From NCBI RefSeq assembly GCF_012844235.1, contig NZ_JABAGR010000011.1:1-43411 (forward strand): a stretch of 43,411 nt of DNA, in the 5' to 3' direction. The translations under genes and the position numbers were made by a program. Below, piece by piece: positions 1 through 7,960 of the stretch; position 1 is the stretch's first letter, and each line of letters opens with the position of its first letter. This DNA is from Parafannyhessea umbonata. Lineage in GTDB: Bacteria > Actinomycetota > Coriobacteriia > Coriobacteriales > Atopobiaceae. The notes under the pieces are model-generated. The model had not been told where the DNA came from, made no database searches, and saw only the letters and a list, made by a program, of their open reading frames with translations.

Positions 1-73
<73 letters not shown>

Positions 74-87
74 GTGCGCTGGTGCAA

Positions 88-121
88 TAAAAAGGGCCCC
101 GGTTCCCCGAAGCCCTGAATA
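88..121 (-). terminator. Terminator-like hairpin between the two tRNA-Asp genes
   Basis: On the minus strand a G/C-rich stem (AGGGC..CGG with CCGG..GGCCCT) is followed directly by TTTTTATT, the form of a rho-independent terminator. It lies downstream of copy 2 and only about 15 bases before the 5' end of copy 1, which leaves no obvious room for a separate promoter for copy 1. Confidence 0.55.
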
Positions 122-127
122 CATGAA

Positions 128-204
<77 letters not shown>

Positions 205-223
205 GTGCATCAGTGCGTAAGCA

Positions 224-253
224 ATAGTACACGCTTCGCCCCACGTTTGTCTA
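224..253 (-). promoter_or_regulatory. Candidate promoter for the tRNA-Asp pair
   Basis: On the minus strand TAGACA (-35-like, 248-253) is followed after 18 bases by TACTAT (-10-like, 224-229) with an upstream TG. The -10 ends about 20 bases before the mature 5' end at 204, a sensible distance for a tRNA leader. Read by eye. Confidence 0.4.
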
Positions 254-315
254 GCACAAAATTAAGAAAGTTCTTCTCCACCAGTTGTGCACAACCTTGG
301 CGGGCACGCGCCGGC

Positions 316-329
316 GAGCGAGAAGGACG
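316..329 (+). repeat. Recurrent 14-mer word, one mismatch (GRGCGAGAAGGACG)
   Basis: Non-coding copy of the window-wide word GGGCGAGAAGRACG with a single mismatch at position 2. It lies between the tRNA-Asp genes and the stop of the membrane protein at 388. Confidence 0.6.
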
Positions 330-387
330 CGGGCCCGGCACCGCAAGGCGGCTGCGGGGCCCGGCGGGCGTGGCGGCTCCGGCGGCG

Positions 388-1422
388 CTACTCCGTGGTC
401 GCGGTGCCGTCGTCGGACGCGCCCGCGGCGCTGGATGACGCGTCGGAGTCCGAGCCCGACTTGGAGTCCGACTTCGCATCCGACTTCGCATCGGACTTCG
501 TGCCGATGGCCGAGGCGCTGCCGCTGAGCGTCACGCTGGTGGTGTCGCCCGAGTCGGTCGTGACGGCGATCCCCTGCTGGGACAGCTTGACGGACTTGAT
601 GGTGCCCGATCCGCCCACGGCCTTTCCGTCCGAGTCGACCACGGGCGAGGCCGGCGTGCCCATGCCGATGGTGCACGCGTACACGTCCCAGTTGCCATCC
701 AGGTTCTCGGGCACCACGATCGTGCCGTTGTACAGTACCAGGCTCGCCGGCGTTCCGGGCACCGTGCTCATCACCTGCAGGCCTTCGCCCTTTGTGACGG
801 CCGACACGATGGCGTACGTGCCGTCGTCCTGCTTGCGCAGCGAGTACGTGGCGTCGCGGTAGCGGATGGACTGGTCCGCGGCGACCACGGTCTTCTCCAC
901 CTGCTTTGTCTTGGTGGTCTTGGCGGTGCCGCCGCTCAGGATGCCGCCCAGAAGGTAGCCGCCAAGCGCCAGCACCACCACGACGGCCACCGCGATGCCC
1001 GCGATCAGCTTGCGGTTGGTGTGCGTCTGGGGCTCGCGGCGCTGCGTCTGGGGGCGGTACGCGTCGGACAGCCGGCGCTCGCTTCCGTAGCCGCTGCGGC
1101 GCCACGACGTGGTTGAGTCCGCGGAGAGCGTCTCTACGTTTGAGCGGGTCTCGACCTTCGCGCCCATGCTCGCGTCGATCCGCCTGAACGAGCCGGTCGC
1201 CGCCGGGTCGAGCACGGGGCGCGGCGCGGCCTGCTCGGCCATGCCGTCGCTATCGTAGTCGTGACCGACGCTGTAGTTCTGGTAGTGGTTGGTGGTGGCT
1301 CCCGCAAAGTGCGTGCCGCCCGTGGAGCGTCCGCCGCGCCTGGGCACGCGCGCGCCGCCCGAGCCGGTCGCCGCGTGCCGGGCGCCGTGCCGTGCGGAGG
1401 AGCTTCCTGCGTTTTCGCTCAT
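388..1422 (-). CDS. Hypothetical single-pass membrane protein with disordered cytoplasmic N-terminus
   Basis: 344 residues, family not recognised. Residues 1-135 are Ser/Gly/Arg/Thr-rich and look disordered. One strong membrane segment follows at about 137-160 (LIAGIAVAVVVVLALGGYLL), preceded by basic residues, which suggests an N-in, C-out type II topology. The extracytoplasmic part (about 165-300) looks beta-rich and ends in a Ser/Asp/Lys low-complexity tail in which a short SDAK/SDSK motif repeats. The ATG has a GGGGAGG ribosome site about 9 bases upstream. It lies 62 bases downstream of recR on the same strand and could be the last gene of the dnaX-ybaB-recR transcription unit. No catalytic motif is visible; an envelope-associated or accessory role is only a guess. 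Confidence 0.75.
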   Translation of the reverse strand: MSENAGSSSARHGARHAATGSGGARVPRRGGRSTGGTHFAGATTNHYQNYSVGHDYDSDGMAEQAAPRPVLDPAATGSFRRIDASMGAKVETRSNVETLSADSTTSWRRSGYGSERRLSDAYRPQTQRREPQTHTNRKLIAGIAVAVVVVLALGGYLLGGILSGGTAKTTKTKQVEKTVVAADQSIRYRDATYSLRKQDDGTYAIVSAVTKGEGLQVMSTVPGTPASLVLYNGTIVVPENLDGNWDVYACTIGMGTPASPVVDSDGKAVGGSGTIKSVKLSQQGIAVTTDSGDTTSVTLSGSASAIGTKSDAKSDAKSDSKSGSDSDASSSAAGASDDGTATTE

Positions 1423-1484
1423 GTGTCAGACCTCCCCGTCTGGTGTCTGCTGCGATTATGCTACGAACCGCGCGGAGCCGCGAA

Positions 1485-2165
1485 CTAAAGCGCCCTTCTG
1501 GCCTCTATCGCGCGGCCAAGGGTCACCTCGTCGGCGTACTCCAGGTCGCCGCCCACGGGCAGCCCGCTTGCCAGGCGCGTCACCTCCACGCCCAGCGGCC
1601 GGATGATCCGGCTCAGGTACGTGGCCGTGGTCTCGCCCTCGACGTCCGGGTTCGTGGCCAGGATGACCTCCTCCACCGTGCCGTCCGCAAGGCGGCCAAG
1701 CAGCTCGCGCACGTGCAGCTGCTCGGGGCCCACCTTGTCCATGGGCGATATCACCCCGCCCAGCACGTGGTACAGCCCGTGGAACGAGCCGGTACGCTCG
1801 ATGGCCTGCACGTCGCGCGGCTCCGAGACCACGCAGATGCGGCTGCGGTCGCGCGTGGGGTCGTCGCACACGTCGCAGTGCTCGCGCGTGGCGTAGTTGA
1901 AGCAGATCGGGCAGAAGTGCACCTGCTCCTTCACCCTCAGGATGGCGTCCGCCAGCCGGCGCGCGGTCTCGGCGTCCGCCTCGAGCAGGTAGTACGCGAT
2001 GCGCTGGGCAGACTTTGGCCCTATGCCCGGCAGGCGGCCCAGCTCGTCAAGCAGGCGCTGCAGCGCTCGGCCGTCGCCCGGCGCGCCCGCCACCGCGACG
2101 CCCGAGCCCGCGCCGGCCGAGCCCGCGCCGGCCGAGCCGACAAACGCCTCGCCCGAAAGCGCCAC
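1485..2165 (-). CDS. recR: Recombination mediator protein RecR
   Basis: 226 residues. RecR acts with RecO (and RecF) to load RecA on SSB-coated single-stranded DNA at gaps. Visible features: the helix-hairpin-helix [17 protein letters not shown], a four-cysteine zinc finger (CPIC...CDVC), and a Toprim domain with VSEP and the conserved NPDVEGE...[12 protein letters not shown] block. The GTG start overlaps the stop of ybaB by one base (TAGTG), so the two are translationally coupled. The N-terminus carries about 25 extra residues compared with E. coli RecR, mostly repeats of GSAGA encoded by repeated GCCGAGCCCGCGCCG-type units at 2100-2135. An internal GTG just before the conserved part could be the real start. 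Order dnaX-ybaB-recR is the classic arrangement. Confidence 0.96.
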   Translation of the reverse strand: MALSGEAFVGSAGAGSAGAGSGVAVAGAPGDGRALQRLLDELGRLPGIGPKSAQRIAYYLLEADAETARRLADAILRVKEQVHFCPICFNYATREHCDVCDDPTRDRSRICVVSEPRDVQAIERTGSFHGLYHVLGGVISPMDKVGPEQLHVRELLGRLADGTVEEVILATNPDVEGETTATYLSRIIRPLGVEVTRLASGLPVGGDLEYADEVTLGRAIEARRAL

Positions 2166-2473
2166 TAGAACATCCCCGGGATGTTCATGCCGCCGGTGAT
2201 GGCACCCATCTGCTGGTTCGCGACGCTCTGGCCGCTCTCCAGGCAGTCGTTCACGGCCGCGAGGATGCTGTCCTGCAGCATCTCCACGTCCTCCGGGTCC
2301 AGCGCCTCCGGGTCGATCGTGATGCCGGTGATGTGCCCGTCCGCGGTGCCGGTCACCTTGACCATCCCGCCGCCGGCCGAGGCGGACACCTCGGTCTCGC
2401 CCAGCTTCTCCTGCGCCTGCGCAAGCTGCTTTTGCATCTTCTGCGCCTGCTTCATCATCTGCTGCATGTTCAT
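2165..2473 (-). CDS. ybaB: YbaB/EbfC family nucleoid-associated protein
   Basis: 102 residues, the usual family length. YbaB/EbfC proteins form dimers shaped like tweezers that bind DNA and are found next to dnaX and recR in many bacteria. The N-terminal helix is Gln/Met-rich ([21 protein letters not shown]), followed by the conserved beta segment with [13 protein letters not shown] and the helix [26 protein letters not shown], and a Met/Gly-rich tail. The ATG is preceded by AGGAG. The stop overlaps the recR start by one base. Confidence 0.95.
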   Translation of the reverse strand: MNMQQMMKQAQKMQKQLAQAQEKLGETEVSASAGGGMVKVTGTADGHITGITIDPEALDPEDVEMLQDSILAAVNDCLESGQSVANQQMGAITGGMNIPGMF

Positions 2474-2502
2474 GTTGGTTCTCCTAACTGGGGAATCGCC
2501 GT

Positions 2503-2530
2503 GGGCGAGAAGAGCATGCCCTTCTCGCCC
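2503..2530. repeat. Hairpin made of two inverted GGGCGAGAAG cores
   Basis: GGGCGAGAAG (2503-2512) and its exact complement CTTCTCGCCC (2521-2530) flank an 8-base spacer, giving a perfect 10-bp stem. It lies in the 153-base gap between the dnaX stop (2627) and the ybaB start (2473). There is no U-tract on the minus strand, so it is not a standard terminator. It is an inverted pair of the window-wide repeated word. Confidence 0.7.
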
Positions 2531-2626
2531 TATTGTTTGTACCCACCGAATGATACGGCTACTTGCACGTCACGAAACCGCGAGCAAGTCACGTACAGCG
2601 TACCGCTACGAACCTGTGCGGCCCGG

Positions 2627-4975
2627 CTACTCCTTCTTCTGCACGCCGGCGTACTTCACGTCGCCAAACACGCTGGACAGCATGTCGAGCACGGCCTGGG
2701 CGTCTGCGGGCGCGTCGTCCAGCGACGCCTCGGGCTGCGCGTCGCCAAACGCGCGCACGGGTTCTGGCTTGGGCGCGGGCTTCGGCGTCGGGGCCGGCGC
2801 GGGCGCGGGCTGCGGCGCAGGCGCAGGCGCGGGGACAGGTGCTGGTTGCGGCGCAGGCGCGGGGGCCAGGGCAGGCGCAGGCTTGCGAGCGGTCGCCGGG
2901 GTCTGCGGTGAAGGTGCAGGCGCGGCGTCGTATCCACCGGGAGCCCTTCCCTCCTGCACGTCCTCGTCGTACGAGACGGCGGCCGCGTCGTCGTAGGGAA
3001 CCTCCTCGTAGGGTGGCATGTCGTCCCAGGGCATGGGCCCGGCTGGCTGCGCGGGTGCGGGAGCCGGGGCGGGAACCGGGGCAGGCGCCGGGGCGGGAGC
3101 CGGACGCGGTGCGGAAGTCGGCGCGGCCGCCCTCTGGGAGCGCGCGATGTCCGCGCCGCGCAGGCTTGCCTCGGCATAGATCAGCTGTCTGTGGCCGAAC
3201 AGCGCCTCGACGGCAGGCTCGACCACGGCCCTCACGTCTGCTCGCTCGAGCATCTTCACGGCGAACGCGGAGCCCTTAGGCAGGTTGACCAGCAGCTTCG
3301 AGCCGTCGTCGCTGATGGCCGAGGAGCTGAGCAGCAGCGAGCCGCGCGGCGGGTCCTTGCGCACCAGCGCGTCGACCACCTGGCGCCACCTGCGCTGGAG
3401 CTCTCCGCCATCCGTCACGGCAGTCGATCCGGAAGCCGGACTTGGCGCGGGAGCCACGGGCTGGGGCGCCGGTTGGGATGCCGGTTTTGGCACCGGCCGG
3501 GGTGCCGAAGCCGGTGCGGGCTGGGGTGCCGGAGCCGGTGCGGGCCGGGGCGTGACAGGCTTCGGTGCCGGCGCCGCGGATCGTGGCGCTGGAGCCGGCT
3601 TGCTTGCGGCTGCCTGCACGGGCGCCTGCTGCGACACCGTGGGCTGTGGCGAAGGCGCGGGGCGCACCCCAGCTTCTGGCTGCGGCGCGGTGGCCACGTT
3701 CTTCTCGCCCTGCGCCGGACGCGCGGGCGCAGTTGGACGCGGCACACGGGGCGCGGCTGCTGGTGCGGCGACCGGTGGCGCGGGGGTCGCCGGAGCGGCG
3801 GTAGGCATCGCGCCCGGCACCATCAGCTCCGCCACGCGGCGCTCGAGCTGGGCCACGCGATCCGCGAGGGAGTCGAGCGTCAGGTCGCTCTTGGGGCGCG
3901 CGATCTTGGTGAGCGCCACCTCGAGCACCAGGCGCTGGTCCGTCGCGGTGCGCATCTCCTTCGCGGCATCGCCCAGCACCACCATCGCGCGCGAGATCCT
4001 GTCCACGGAGCCAAACGCCAGCGCCTCGTCGCGCAGGTTCTGAAGCTCCTCCTCGTTAGCTTCCACCACGCCGGGCTTCACTCCCACCGCGGCGACCACG
4101 TACACGTCGCGCAGGTGACCCGCGAGCTCGCGGGTGAACTCCAGCAGGTCGCGGCCCTGGCTCACGAGGTCGCCCACCGCCGAGAACAGCGTGGGCACGT
4201 TGCGCTCCGCCATGGCGCAGGCGACGCTCACCAGCATGGAGCCGCTGACCTCGCCCAACAGGTCCTGGGCGGACTCCAGCGACACCTTGCCGTCACCAAA
4301 TACGGAGAGCTTCTCCAGCGTGCTCAGCGCATCGCGCATGCCGCCGCGCGCGTGGCGCACCACCAGCTCGAGCGCGGCCTTGTCGTACTCGAAGCCCTCT
4401 TGGCGGCAGACGTCCTCGAGGTGGGCCTCGATGTCCGGCGCGCCAATGGCGCGGAAGTCGAAGCGCTGCACGCGCGAGAGGATGGTCTCGGGAATCTTCT
4501 GCGGGTCCGTTGTGCACAGTACGAAAACCACGTGCTCAGGAGGCTCCTCAAGCGTCTTCAGCAGCGCGTTGAACGCCGCCGTCGTGAGCATGTGGACCTC
4601 GTCGATGATATAGAACTTGTAATTGCCGCGCACGGGGGCATAGTTGACGCGATTGATGATCTCTTCGCGAACGTTGTCCACGCCGGTCCTGGACGCGGCG
4701 TCCAGCTCGTACACGTCCGGGTGCTCGCCCGCCGCGATCAGCTTGCACTGCTCGCACGTCCCGTCCGGCAGATGCCCCGGCCCCTGCTCGCACATCAGGG
4801 CCTTTGCCAGGATGCGCGCCATGGTCGTCTTGCCCGTACCACGCGGCCCGCAGAACAGGTACGCGTGGCTCGTGCGGCCCTCCAGCACGGCGTTCTCAAG
4901 CGTCGAAACCACATGCTGCTGGCCAACTACCTGGTCAAACGTCTGCGGACGATACTTCCTGTACAGAGATTCCAT
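2627..4975 (-). CDS. dnaX: DNA polymerase III subunits gamma/tau
   Basis: 782 residues from ATG 4975. I chose this start because GGGAGG lies just upstream and MESLYRKYRPQTFDQVVGQ is the canonical beginning; 72 upstream codons are open but unlike the family. It is the clamp-loader ATPase of the replicative polymerase. Walker A GPRGTGKT is at 43-50, zinc-site cysteines at about 62, 74 and 77, the DEVH Walker B box at 125-128, and the sensor LSRVQRF near 167-172. The helical domain III follows to about residue 380. The C-terminal half is unusual: two long Pro/Ala-rich linkers (DNA about 3430-3800 and 2755-3120) flank a folded segment (about 3130-3410, WRQVVDALVRKDPPRGSLL), which likely binds polymerase alpha. 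I see no slippery site for gamma production. Confidence 0.97.
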   Translation of the reverse strand: MESLYRKYRPQTFDQVVGQQHVVSTLENAVLEGRTSHAYLFCGPRGTGKTTMARILAKALMCEQGPGHLPDGTCEQCKLIAAGEHPDVYELDAASRTGVDNVREEIINRVNYAPVRGNYKFYIIDEVHMLTTAAFNALLKTLEEPPEHVVFVLCTTDPQKIPETILSRVQRFDFRAIGAPDIEAHLEDVCRQEGFEYDKAALELVVRHARGGMRDALSTLEKLSVFGDGKVSLESAQDLLGEVSGSMLVSVACAMAERNVPTLFSAVGDLVSQGRDLLEFTRELAGHLRDVYVVAAVGVKPGVVEANEEELQNLRDEALAFGSVDRISRAMVVLGDAAKEMRTATDQRLVLEVALTKIARPKSDLTLDSLADRVAQLERRVAELMVPGAMPTAAPATPAPPVAAPAAAPRVPRPTAPARPAQGEKNVATAPQPEAGVRPAPSPQPTVSQQAPVQAAASKPAPAPRSAAPAPKPVTPRPAPAPAPQPAPASAPRPVPKPASQPAPQPVAPAPSPASGSTAVTDGGELQRRWRQVVDALVRKDPPRGSLLLSSSAISDDGSKLLVNLPKGSAFAVKMLERADVRAVVEPAVEALFGHRQLIYAEASLRGADIARSQRAAAPTSAPRPAPAPAPAPVPAPAPAPAQPAGPMPWDDMPPYEEVPYDDAAAVSYDEDVQEGRAPGGYDAAPAPSPQTPATARKPAPALAPAPAPQPAPVPAPAPAPQPAPAPAPTPKPAPKPEPVRAFGDAQPEASLDDAPADAQAVLDMLSSVFGDVKYAGVQKKE
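3697..3710 (-). repeat. Recurrent 14-mer word inside dnaX (GGGCGAGAAGAACG)
   Basis: Exact copy on the minus strand of the R=A form of GGGCGAGAAGRACG, here encoding part of AQGEKNV in the low-complexity linker of the tau region, where residue identity is probably under little constraint. Confidence 0.6.
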
Positions 4976-5439
4976 TGCGCCTCCCGCGCGTCGCGACGCC
5001 ACGCCCCGGCTATGCCGCCGAGGCACCGCGTCGCGGGCCTTGTTGTCTGGGGCATAAGTATAGCGGCCGGGGGGCTTGCGACGCATCGCGGTCGCGGCGC
5101 GGGATGCCTTGCCACTGCGGGCCGCGTGGATCGCTTGCTGCATCCCCTCGCCGCGCGCGGCGGTGCTCTTACCGCAGATCACTACGTCCACAGTGCTTAT
5201 CTTTCATCTATCTTTATGCATCTATGAAGTTTGCCCAGTTGAGTAAATTTTGCTCGTTTATCACGTAATATCGCTTGCTATGAACGACTAGTCGAACGTC
5301 GATATTTGTTATAATTCGCCCTCACTACTACATACGGTAGCTCATCTTAGTTCGTCGCTTGTCCGCGCGAGCGCGTCGCGCGGTCGAAAGAACGAGTTAG
5401 CGATGACAAAGCCGCGGTCGCGCACGGGAGGTCTTCAAC
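4976..5439. other. 464-base gap between dnaX and the DUF559-like gene
   Basis: The two flanking genes diverge. Bases 4976-5190 are GC-rich, open in the dnaX frame and probably leader. Bases 5195-5330 are clearly AT-richer and should hold both promoters. No RNA gene or riboswitch fold was recognised. Confidence 0.5.
5310..5315 (+). promoter_or_regulatory. Candidate -10 box for the DUF559-like gene
   Basis: A perfect TATAAT occurs in the AT-rich gap, about 125 bases before the ATG at 5440. The matching -35 region is poor, so the promoter may need an activator or may be weak. The hexamer alone is modest evidence. Confidence 0.3.
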
Positions 5440-6525
5440 ATGAGACTCACGGTCGGACTTTCGGATGCCCTGCGCATCACGCGCGCCCTTAGGGCTCAGC
5501 GCGTAGACCTGCACGGCCTTCCCCACGGCGAGCTCCAGGCTCCTGACCCCTCGCCCGCGAAGCGCTGGTCCGCACAAGCCATCGATTGCGACGCGCTCCT
5601 TCTGAGCGAACCGCCGAGTCCAGGGGAGCCAGTCGAGGTTATCGTTAGCCGCTTCTGCAAAGCACCGCGCACAAAGCTGCTGCATGCCAGTACGCTCAGG
5701 GACTGGCTATTGCCGCAGAACTCGTTCATCCGAGTCGATGACGAAATCTGGATACCCCGACCAGAGATGCTCTTTGCACAAATGGGGTCTCTTCTTTCCC
5801 CCGTTGAGCACCTCGCGCTCGCGCTCGAGCTTTGCGGAACCTACACCTTGGACGCCCACGAGCCCAATCGCGGTGCTTCGACGTTCGGCATCACTCCCGC
5901 AACTAGCGAGGAAGAGATACGTGCCTTTCTCGCCTCCTACCCGCAGGCTCACATCTGGGGAATGCAACAGGCAAGAAGCCTCGCACCTCTCATTACTGAT
6001 AACTCCTGGTCTCCGATGGAAACCTCTGTGGCGACCGTGCTCTCGATACCCGTCACAAGTCAGGGCTATGGCCTCGGACCCCTGGTCCTCAACAAGCGAT
6101 TCGCTGGGGGCTCCACCTTTGTCGGAGCGCGCACCTCTCGCGTTCCCGACATTCTCTTTGCAGGAACGCACGTTGGCTTCAACTACGACAGCAGCGATCA
6201 CCTTCCTATCGATACCATTGCCCACGCCGGCCTTAACCTTGGGCTGAACCCAGGCAGCCGCGCCAGAGAGCGTGAGCTTGACAGGGCAACACGCGATGCG
6301 AGACACAAGTTCGTCGATGACCGCCGCAGAGACCGCGAGCTTATGGCCGCTGGCCTGCAGGTTATTTCCGTTACGTCCGAAGATCTGTACGAGCCAGGCG
6401 GTATGGACGCGCTGGCAAGATGGGCGATGGACAGAATCGAGGCCGAGGGAGCTCGAAACCTCCTCGCCCAACGCGATGCTCTCGCCCACCAGGACCTCGC
6501 ACGTACCAGGCAGCTGTTGCTGTGA
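5440..6525 (+). CDS. Hypothetical protein with AbiEi/DUF559-like (PD-(D/E)XK-type) C-terminal domain
   Basis: 361 residues; ATG preceded by GGGAGG. The N-terminal two thirds are not recognised. The C-terminal part matches the outline of DUF559/VSR-like nuclease folds common in actinobacterial AbiEi-type proteins: VPDILFAG (the PD-like strand), VGFNYDSSDHL where the family usually has an acidic E-Y-D-G-x-x-H strand, then a basic helix DDRRRDRELMAAGLQVISVTSEDL, which closely follows the usual R-D-R-x-R-D...L-x-x-x-G-W-x-V motif. The usual catalytic Glu is replaced by Asn (FNYD), so it may be inactive or use another residue. It is a lone gene with no visible antitoxin partner, unlike AbiEi/AbiEii pairs. 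The domain assignment is inference from motif shape. Confidence 0.7.
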   Translation: MRLTVGLSDALRITRALRAQRVDLHGLPHGELQAPDPSPAKRWSAQAIDCDALLLSEPPSPGEPVEVIVSRFCKAPRTKLLHASTLRDWLLPQNSFIRVDDEIWIPRPEMLFAQMGSLLSPVEHLALALELCGTYTLDAHEPNRGASTFGITPATSEEEIRAFLASYPQAHIWGMQQARSLAPLITDNSWSPMETSVATVLSIPVTSQGYGLGPLVLNKRFAGGSTFVGARTSRVPDILFAGTHVGFNYDSSDHLPIDTIAHAGLNLGLNPGSRARERELDRATRDARHKFVDDRRRDRELMAAGLQVISVTSEDLYEPGGMDALARWAMDRIEAEGARNLLAQRDALAHQDLARTRQLLL

Positions 6526-6632
6526 TCGCTCCTGCCTGGCCGTCGAGGCGACATGGCCCGCAGCGAGCTCGAACGTCGCTAGTACGGGCACGAAAGCGAT
6601 GGGCCGCATCACCCGGACACGGCCCACCGCAC

Positions 6633-6721
6633 ACGAACGTAGAACATATTTTCGACACAATTCAGCGACCTGCGGAAACGCGACGCGAACGTCAACCTTA
6701 CTTTGAGTGTTCTACGTTCGT
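6633..6721. repeat. Perfect 14-bp inverted repeat pair 61 bases apart
   Basis: ACGAACGTAGAACA at 6633-6646 has its exact reverse complement TGTTCTACGTTCGT at 6708-6721. It lies in the 223-base gap between the stop of the DUF559-like gene and the convergent stop of deoC. The arms are too far apart for a normal terminator and neither is followed by a clear U-tract. Confidence 0.65.
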
Positions 6722-6748
6722 CCTTAGCGGTTGCGTCGCACGTCCCGC

Positions 6749-7459
6749 CTACAGCTCGATGCTGCTCACGCCTCGCTCCTCGAAGCGGCGCCGCAGCTCG
6801 TCCATGATCGGCACGCCCGCGCTGCAGCCAATGCGCTCGGCACCCGCGCGCACCATGTCCAAAAACGCGTCGGCCGTGCGAATGCCACCCGCAGCCTTCA
6901 CCTTCACGCGCGGATCCACGTGCGCGCGCATCAGCCGCACGTCCTCCACGGTCGCCCCGCCGGTGCTGAAGCCGGTCGACGTCTTCACGAACGTGGGCAG
7001 CACGCGGTTGGCCACCTCGCACAGCGACACCTTCTCGTCGTCGGTCAGCAGGCAGTTCTCGAAGATCACCTTGCTCGGAACGCCGGCCTCACGGCACACG
7101 TCCACGATCTGCCGCATCTCGTCCTCAACGTACTCCCAGTTGCCGGCCTTGACCTCCGTCAGGTTCACCACGTAGTCGATCTCGTTCGCGCCGGCGGCCA
7201 GGGCGTCTTTCGTCTCGAACACCTTGCACGCGACGCTCGTCTGTCCCAGCGGAAACCCGATAGCGGCACCGGTGTCGATGTCGGTCCCCGCCAGAAGGCG
7301 CGAGCACAGCGCCGACTGCACCGAGTTGATCGCGACCATCTTGAAGTGGTAGCGCCGCGCCTCGTCGCACAGGCGCTCCATGTCCTCGCGCGTCGCGTCG
7401 GGGTGCAGGTTGGTGTGGTCAACGAGCCTCGCAAGGTCGTCCAGCGTGTAAGACTTCAT
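6749..7459 (-). CDS. deoC: Deoxyribose-phosphate aldolase
   Basis: 236 residues. It cleaves 2-deoxyribose-5-phosphate to glyceraldehyde-3-phosphate and acetaldehyde in deoxynucleoside salvage; cytoplasmic. Class I aldolase hallmarks are visible: [45 protein letters not shown], the Schiff-base lysine strand [19 protein letters not shown], and the second lysine in [11 protein letters not shown]. Start ATG 7459 was chosen because a purine-rich GGGGGAGGGG site lies just upstream and the family N-terminus begins there. No other deo genes are adjacent, so it stands alone. Confidence 0.97.
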   Translation of the reverse strand: MKSYTLDDLARLVDHTNLHPDATREDMERLCDEARRYHFKMVAINSVQSALCSRLLAGTDIDTGAAIGFPLGQTSVACKVFETKDALAAGANEIDYVVNLTEVKAGNWEYVEDEMRQIVDVCREAGVPSKVIFENCLLTDDEKVSLCEVANRVLPTFVKTSTGFSTGGATVEDVRLMRAHVDPRVKVKAAGGIRTADAFLDMVRAGAERIGCSAGVPIMDELRRRFEERGVSSIEL

Positions 7460-7594
7460 GTTCCCCCTCCCCCGCGCGCGTCCATCCGCGCGCGGCCAAT
7501 GCTTCGACATGCGCATTATCCAACGCATCGCCGCGCGCCGCGACCATCGCTCACGCAGACGGTTGCGCAGGACGGCCCCGTGGGGCTTTCGCGC

Positions 7595-7608
7595 GGGCGA
7601 GAAGAACG
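7595..7608 (+). repeat. Recurrent 14-mer word (GGGCGAGAAGAACG)
   Basis: Exact non-coding copy of GGGCGAGAAGRACG. Its last three bases run into the first arm of the 7606-7635 hairpin. Confidence 0.7.
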
Positions 7609-7635
7609 GGGCGGTACCTCTCGGCACCGCCCCGT
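7606..7635. terminator. Perfect 10-bp GC-rich hairpin
   Basis: ACGGGGCGGT and ACCGCCCCGT pair around a 10-base loop. No U-tract follows on either strand. Since hsp20 ends at 7961 on the minus strand and deoC starts at 7459, it could end hsp20 transcription or sit in the deoC leader. Confidence 0.4.
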
Positions 7636-7731
7636 CCAGAGCAAGTCATATTCGGTTGTGCGCATGCGCGAGTGCGTGTTCCGCGTCGTGGATGGCGAGG
7701 CACTCCCGCCGTTTCCGCGCCTTCCTAGAGT

Positions 7732-7747
7732 CTCACGGCGCCGTGAG
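7732..7747. repeat. 16-bp perfect palindrome CTCACGGCGCCGTGAG
   Basis: An unspaced self-complementary 16-mer in the gap between deoC and hsp20. It is a possible dimeric operator for deoC; no protein can be assigned. Confidence 0.45.
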
Positions 7748-7960
7748 TCCCCGGGAATCGACGCCACATGAGTCCGCGACACTCTTGCGGCCGCACGAAA
7801 CCTCGCGTGCGCGGGAAAGCCATTCCCTCTCTCATTCGCCTCGACCCCCTTTCAGCTCTCGGCCGTCAGGCATCGGGCACCGCCTTCCGCCTGGCATCTA
7901 ACGCTTGCTACCTAACGGTTGCCTGAAACCCCGCAGGTCAGAAAGCCTTCCGCCGTCCGG

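Larger units (their letters stand above)
7460..7960. other. 501-base gap between deoC and hsp20
   Basis: Both flanking genes are on the minus strand. The gap holds the recurrent word at 7595, a 10-bp perfect hairpin at 7606-7635 and a 16-bp palindrome at 7732-7747. A plus-strand open frame covers part of it but has Arg/Ser/His-rich shadow composition and no ribosome site, so I call no gene. Confidence 0.5.

Noticed and set aside
2755-3800. CRISPR-like or other spaced repeat array in the dnaX 3' half
   Set aside because: The repetition comes from Pro/Ala codons in the tau linkers; there is no constant repeat with variable spacers.
2627-4975. Programmed -1 frameshift producing DnaX gamma
   Set aside because: No A-rich slippery heptamer is visible in the coding strand around the domain III/IV boundary.
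4976-5191. N-terminal extension of DnaX by 72 residues
   Set aside because: The family N-terminus starts at MESLYRKYRP, which has its own GGGAGG site. The extension is Arg/Ala-rich and unlike DnaX.
3191-5227. Long plus-strand open frame opposite dnaX (678 codons)
   Set aside because: Antisense shadow: His/Arg/Leu-rich, no ribosome site, and dnaX fully explains the strand.
6633-6721. LexA/SOS boxes in the 14-bp inverted repeat
   Set aside because: Gram-positive LexA sites need GAAC-N4-GTTC within one site. Each arm has GAAC-N3-GAAC as a direct repeat instead.
7458-7901. Plus-strand 147-codon open frame between deoC and hsp20
   Set aside because: It has Arg/Ser/His-rich composition typical of antisense shadow in high GC, no ribosome site, and overlaps the deoC leader.
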